Assembly: GCA_002068715.1 (NCBI GenBank)
Contig: MWAR01000477.1
Coordinates: 1 to 6,491 of the forward strand
Origin: a bacterium ADurb.Bin374
Lineage (GTDB): Bacteria > Riflebacteria > Ozemobacteria > Ozemobacterales > Ozemobacteraceae
Reading direction: 5' to 3'
Length of the DNA: 6,491 nt
Positions within the stretch are counted from its first letter, which is position 1. Every line of letters begins with the position of its first letter. The translations under genes and the position numbers were made by a program. The notes beneath the pieces are model-generated. The model searched no databases and was not told the DNA's origin. It worked only from the letters and a program-made list of their open reading frames with translations. Shown one piece after another: positions 3,947 to 6,491 of this stretch.

Positions 3947-6491
3947 CTATGCCGTATTCACGAGTGTTTCACGGACTTTGCTCGCGAGATCCTTGATGTC
4001 GAATGGCTTTTGAATGAACATGGTCCCCGGTTCGAGCACGCCGTGATTGCCGATGACGTCAGCAGTATATCCAGACATATACAATACTTTCAGAGTTTTC
4101 TTCATCGTTTCGCGCATGCGCTCATACACCTGTTTTCCGGTCATATCCGGCAGAATCACATCCATCAGCACCAGGTCGATCTTCCCGCCTTCCCGTTCGC
4201 CGATCGCAATCGCCTCGGCGCCGCAGGAGGCGGCAAGGGTCCGATATCCGAACTCCCTGAGCATGGTGGTCGTCAGGTCGCGTACCATGTCCTGGTCTTC
4301 GACGATCAGGATCGTCTCGTTTCCCCCGACGGTTTTGCGTCTGTCTTCAGCCGGCTGATGTGCGGCCTCGGAAGTCGCCTTCGAGGCCGGAAAGAAGATT
4401 TCGATGGCCGTTCCCCTCCCGATCTCACTGGAAACGGTGATGCAGCCGGAATGCTGCTGGACGATCCCATGGACGATGGCGAGCCCGAGGCCCGTTCCCT
4501 TGCCAGCACCGTGCCCGTGGGTCGTGAAAAAGGGCTCGAACATCCGGCCGATCTCTTCGGCAGACATGCCCACACCCGTATCCCTCACCGTGAAGACGAC
4601 GTGCAGTCCGTCGGAAATCTCAGGATGCAATTCCATGAATCCCTTGTCGGGCTTCTCGAAACGCGTCTCGAAAACGAGGTCGCCGCCGCTCGGCATCGCG
4701 TCCTGCGAGTTCAGGGCCAGGTTCAGAATGATCTGTTCGATCTGTCCGGAATCGCCCATGATGCCGGCGATATCAGGTGTGAAACGGCATTCGACACGGA
4801 TGTCCTCCCGCAGGGTCCGGTGGAGCATCGGCATGAAATCCCGGATGACCGCGTTGAGATCGAGATGCCGGATGTGCAACACCTGTTTGCGGGCAAAGGC
4901 AAGCAGTTGGGAGATGAGGGCCCGGCACCGGTTTCCCGCCGTGCTGATATGGTCGATCATCGGCCTGAGCCGGTCGGAAGGCGGAACCAGTTGTTTCATG
5001 ATTTGGGCATAGCCCAGCACGGGCGTCAGCATGTTGTTGAAATCGTGAGCGACTCCGCCCGCGAGCCTCCCGATGGATTCGAGCTTCTGGGCCTGCCGCA
5101 ACTGTTCCTCGACGAGACGAAGTTTCTCGTCTGCCTCTTTGCGGGCCGAGATGTCGCGGACCGTCGCGATGACGCACGGTTCACCCGACAGATCGATCCG
5201 CCGAAGGCCCACTTCGGTCCAGAACAGACGCCCTGTCGTATCACGGCTGCGCCATTCGAATACCGGCGATTCTCCTGCCAGTGCACGCCCGATCCACCTG
5301 AGGCCATCTTCGGCCGTGTAGGGTGACTCTCCGCTGCTGGTGAGCCCGAGGTTCATCCCGACAGCCTGCTCTCTGGTGCTTTTGAACATCTCACACATTC
5401 GGTCGTTCACCCGAATGATGTCACCATTAGATTTGTGGACGAAGATGGCGTCGTTCACCCCGTTGAACAGCGCTTCAAGCATCTGCTCGTTCTCGGCGAT
5501 CTGCCGGACCATCACGTTTGCGCTGTCGGCGAGGTTCCGGAGCTCGTCGAAACTTCCCCTCTCGACGTCTCTCCAGGCGTTCCCCTTGCTGATGCTGGAG
5601 ATCGAACTGATCAGATCGTTGACGGGGCCGGCGAAACGCCTGCCACCCCATGCGCCAAGAATAGCTGCAATCAACGCAGAAATGACGATGAACAGAGTCA
5701 GGAAAAAGGTGTAATCCCCCCGCGCAGAATCGATGCCGGCCAATACAGGCTGAAGAGCCGAAAGCGCTTCCTCCACCGGAAGAACGAGCCCGATGCTCCA
5801 GCCCGCCTGCCCGATCGGGCAGTAGGCGACGATCTTGATTCCGTCGGGAAACTCGATCGTTTCGACGCCCGTTTTCTGTGCAACCATCTGCCCATAGAGG
5901 CTTTCCAGCGTCACGGAACATCCTTCGGCAATGGTGCCCTGGAGCGCCTGCTCGAGACGACTGTTCCAGGCCTGGGTGCCGAGCGGTCTGCATGATTCCC
6001 TGAGCGCCTCCTTCAGCAGAGGAGTGCAGGCCAGATCCTCGATACCAGCTTCGGGCAGTGCCAAGGGCGCGCCGGTCGCGGAGATCATGAAGGCGTAACC
6101 GCTCCTGCCGATATGCAATCCTCTCAGCCACTCCACCAGATTCTGAATCGTGACGTCGACCCCGAGTGTTCCGAGGAATCTGTCGTCGCGATACAGCGGA
6201 GCGACGCAGCTGATCATCCAGATTTTCTTGATTTCATCGAGATACGGCTGCATCCATCGGATTTCGCGGGTCGGATTTTTTTCGGGAGTATAGAGCGTCA
6301 GATATTCTTCTTTCGTCTCGTCCAGGTCAGCGAGATTCGGGTTCGAGGCGATTCCGGCAGCGTATTCATCAGGGCAGGCGCTGACGATGCCCGTGGCCGA
6401 AACGACCCACACCAGATCGCAGGAATCACTGTGCTTTTCGAAAACGGCGAGTTGCCAGGGCATCAGTCTGGCCATGCAATTGAGAATCTCC
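3947..6491 (-). CDS. Hybrid sensor histidine kinase: dCache-TM-HAMP-PAS-HisKA-HATPase-REC, N-terminus beyond right edge
   Basis: This membrane sensor kinase has a fused receiver. Numbering is from the first in-window ATG (6475), but the frame is open to 6491 and the first membrane helix expected before a Cache domain is absent, so the true start is probably outside. Residues 1-240 form a double-Cache periplasmic sensor (for example WMQPYLDEIKKIW and LGTLGVDVTIQNL, 74-113); 255-276 are a membrane helix; about 277-330 a HAMP linker; 333-445 a PAS domain (FNGVNDAIFVH, ATVRDISARKEA). HisKA has the H-box GGVAHDFNN with H477. The ATPase has the N-box NLALNSQDAM (N589), DTGVGM (632-637), FEPFFTT (646-652) and GKGTGLGLAIVHG (658-670). 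The receiver (720-838) is complete: E726/D727, phospho-acceptor D772 in LVLMDVILPD, S801 and K823. No Hpt domain or DNA-binding output is present, so a partner must act elsewhere. The ligand is unknown. Confidence 0.95.
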   Translation of the reverse strand, partial: EILNCMARLMPWQLAVFEKHSDSCDLVWVVSATGIVSACPDEYAAGIASNPNLADLDETKEEYLTLYTPEKNPTREIRWMQPYLDEIKKIWMISCVAPLYRDDRFLGTLGVDVTIQNLVEWLRGLHIGRSGYAFMISATGAPLALPEAGIEDLACTPLLKEALRESCRPLGTQAWNSRLEQALQGTIAEGCSVTLESLYGQMVAQKTGVETIEFPDGIKIVAYCPIGQAGWSIGLVLPVEEALSALQPVLAGIDSARGDYTFFLTLFIVISALIAAILGAWGGRRFAGPVNDLISSISSISKGNAWRDVERGSFDELRNLADSANVMVRQIAENEQMLEALFNGVNDAIFVHKSNGDIIRVNDRMCEMFKSTREQAVGMNLGLTSSGESPYTAEDGLRWIGRALAGESPVFEWRSRDTTGRLFWTEVGLRRIDLSGEPCVIATVRDISARKEADEKLRLVEEQLRQAQKLESIGRLAGGVAHDFNNMLTPVLGYAQIMKQLVPPSDRLRPMIDHISTAGNRCRALISQLLAFARKQVLHIRHLDLNAVIRDFMPMLHRTLREDIRVECRFTPDIAGIMGDSGQIEQIILNLALNSQDAMPSGGDLVFETRFEKPDKGFMELHPEISDGLHVVFTVRDTGVGMSAEEIGRMFEPFFTTHGHGAGKGTGLGLAIVHGIVQQHSGCITVSSEIGRGTAIEIFFPASKATSEAAHQPAEDRRKTVGGNETILIVEDQDMVRDLTTTMLREFGYRTLAASCGAEAIAIGEREGGKIDLVLMDVILPDMTGKQVYERMRETMKKTLKVLYMSGYTADVIGNHGVLEPGTMFIQKPFDIKDLASKVRETLVNTA

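Noticed and set aside
4010..5326. Long plus-strand open frame antisense to the histidine kinase (438 codons)
   Set aside because: It lies wholly within the kinase gene, shows no domain motif, and the minus strand has every kinase and receiver motif in one frame.

Overview
All five genes in this window lie on the minus strand, so the biological reading order runs from position 6491 down to 1. The DNA is GC-rich, every gene with a visible start has a clear Shine-Dalgarno sequence, and one start codon is TTG. A periplasmic-sensing hybrid histidine kinase, a secreted signal-peptide protein and a lactate-dehydrogenase/ETF-like cluster suggest a diderm, probably anaerobic or facultative bacterium. 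The phylum cannot be fixed from this sequence alone.

Layout in reading order: (1) 6491-3947 holds a hybrid sensor histidine kinase cut by the right edge: double-Cache sensor, one visible membrane helix, HAMP, PAS, HisKA, HATPase and a C-terminal receiver domain. (2) After a 71-bp AT-rich gap, 3875-3363 encodes a 170-residue exported protein of unknown function, with a signal peptide, a beta-rich body and a glycine-rich hydrophobic stretch. (3) A 224-bp intergenic region (3362-3139) holds a candidate promoter and a 21-bp near-palindromic operator candidate directly in front of the next gene. (4) 3138-1 is a tight three-gene operon: etfB, etfA and an FAD-linked GlcD/LctD-type 2-hydroxyacid dehydrogenase cut by the left edge. 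The third gene has no complete reading frame here; it was read through from its ATG at 1273 to the edge as 424 open codons.

The operon order EtfB-EtfA-FAD dehydrogenase is that of the lactate dehydrogenase/ETF (LctBCD) systems of anaerobes. EtfB carries the DGDTxQxGP motif typical of electron-bifurcating ETFs, not the DDDxNQTG type of respiratory ETFs. The simplest model is that a 2-hydroxyacid, probably D-lactate or glycolate, is oxidised by the FAD enzyme and its electrons go to the EtfAB pair, possibly with flavin-based confurcation to NAD+. EtfA has no N-terminal ferredoxin-like domain. The kinase and the exported protein may be an independent unit; nothing in the sequence proves that they regulate the operon.

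No tRNA, rRNA, CRISPR array, insertion sequence or convincing intrinsic terminator was seen. No stretch longer than 300 bases lacks a gene.
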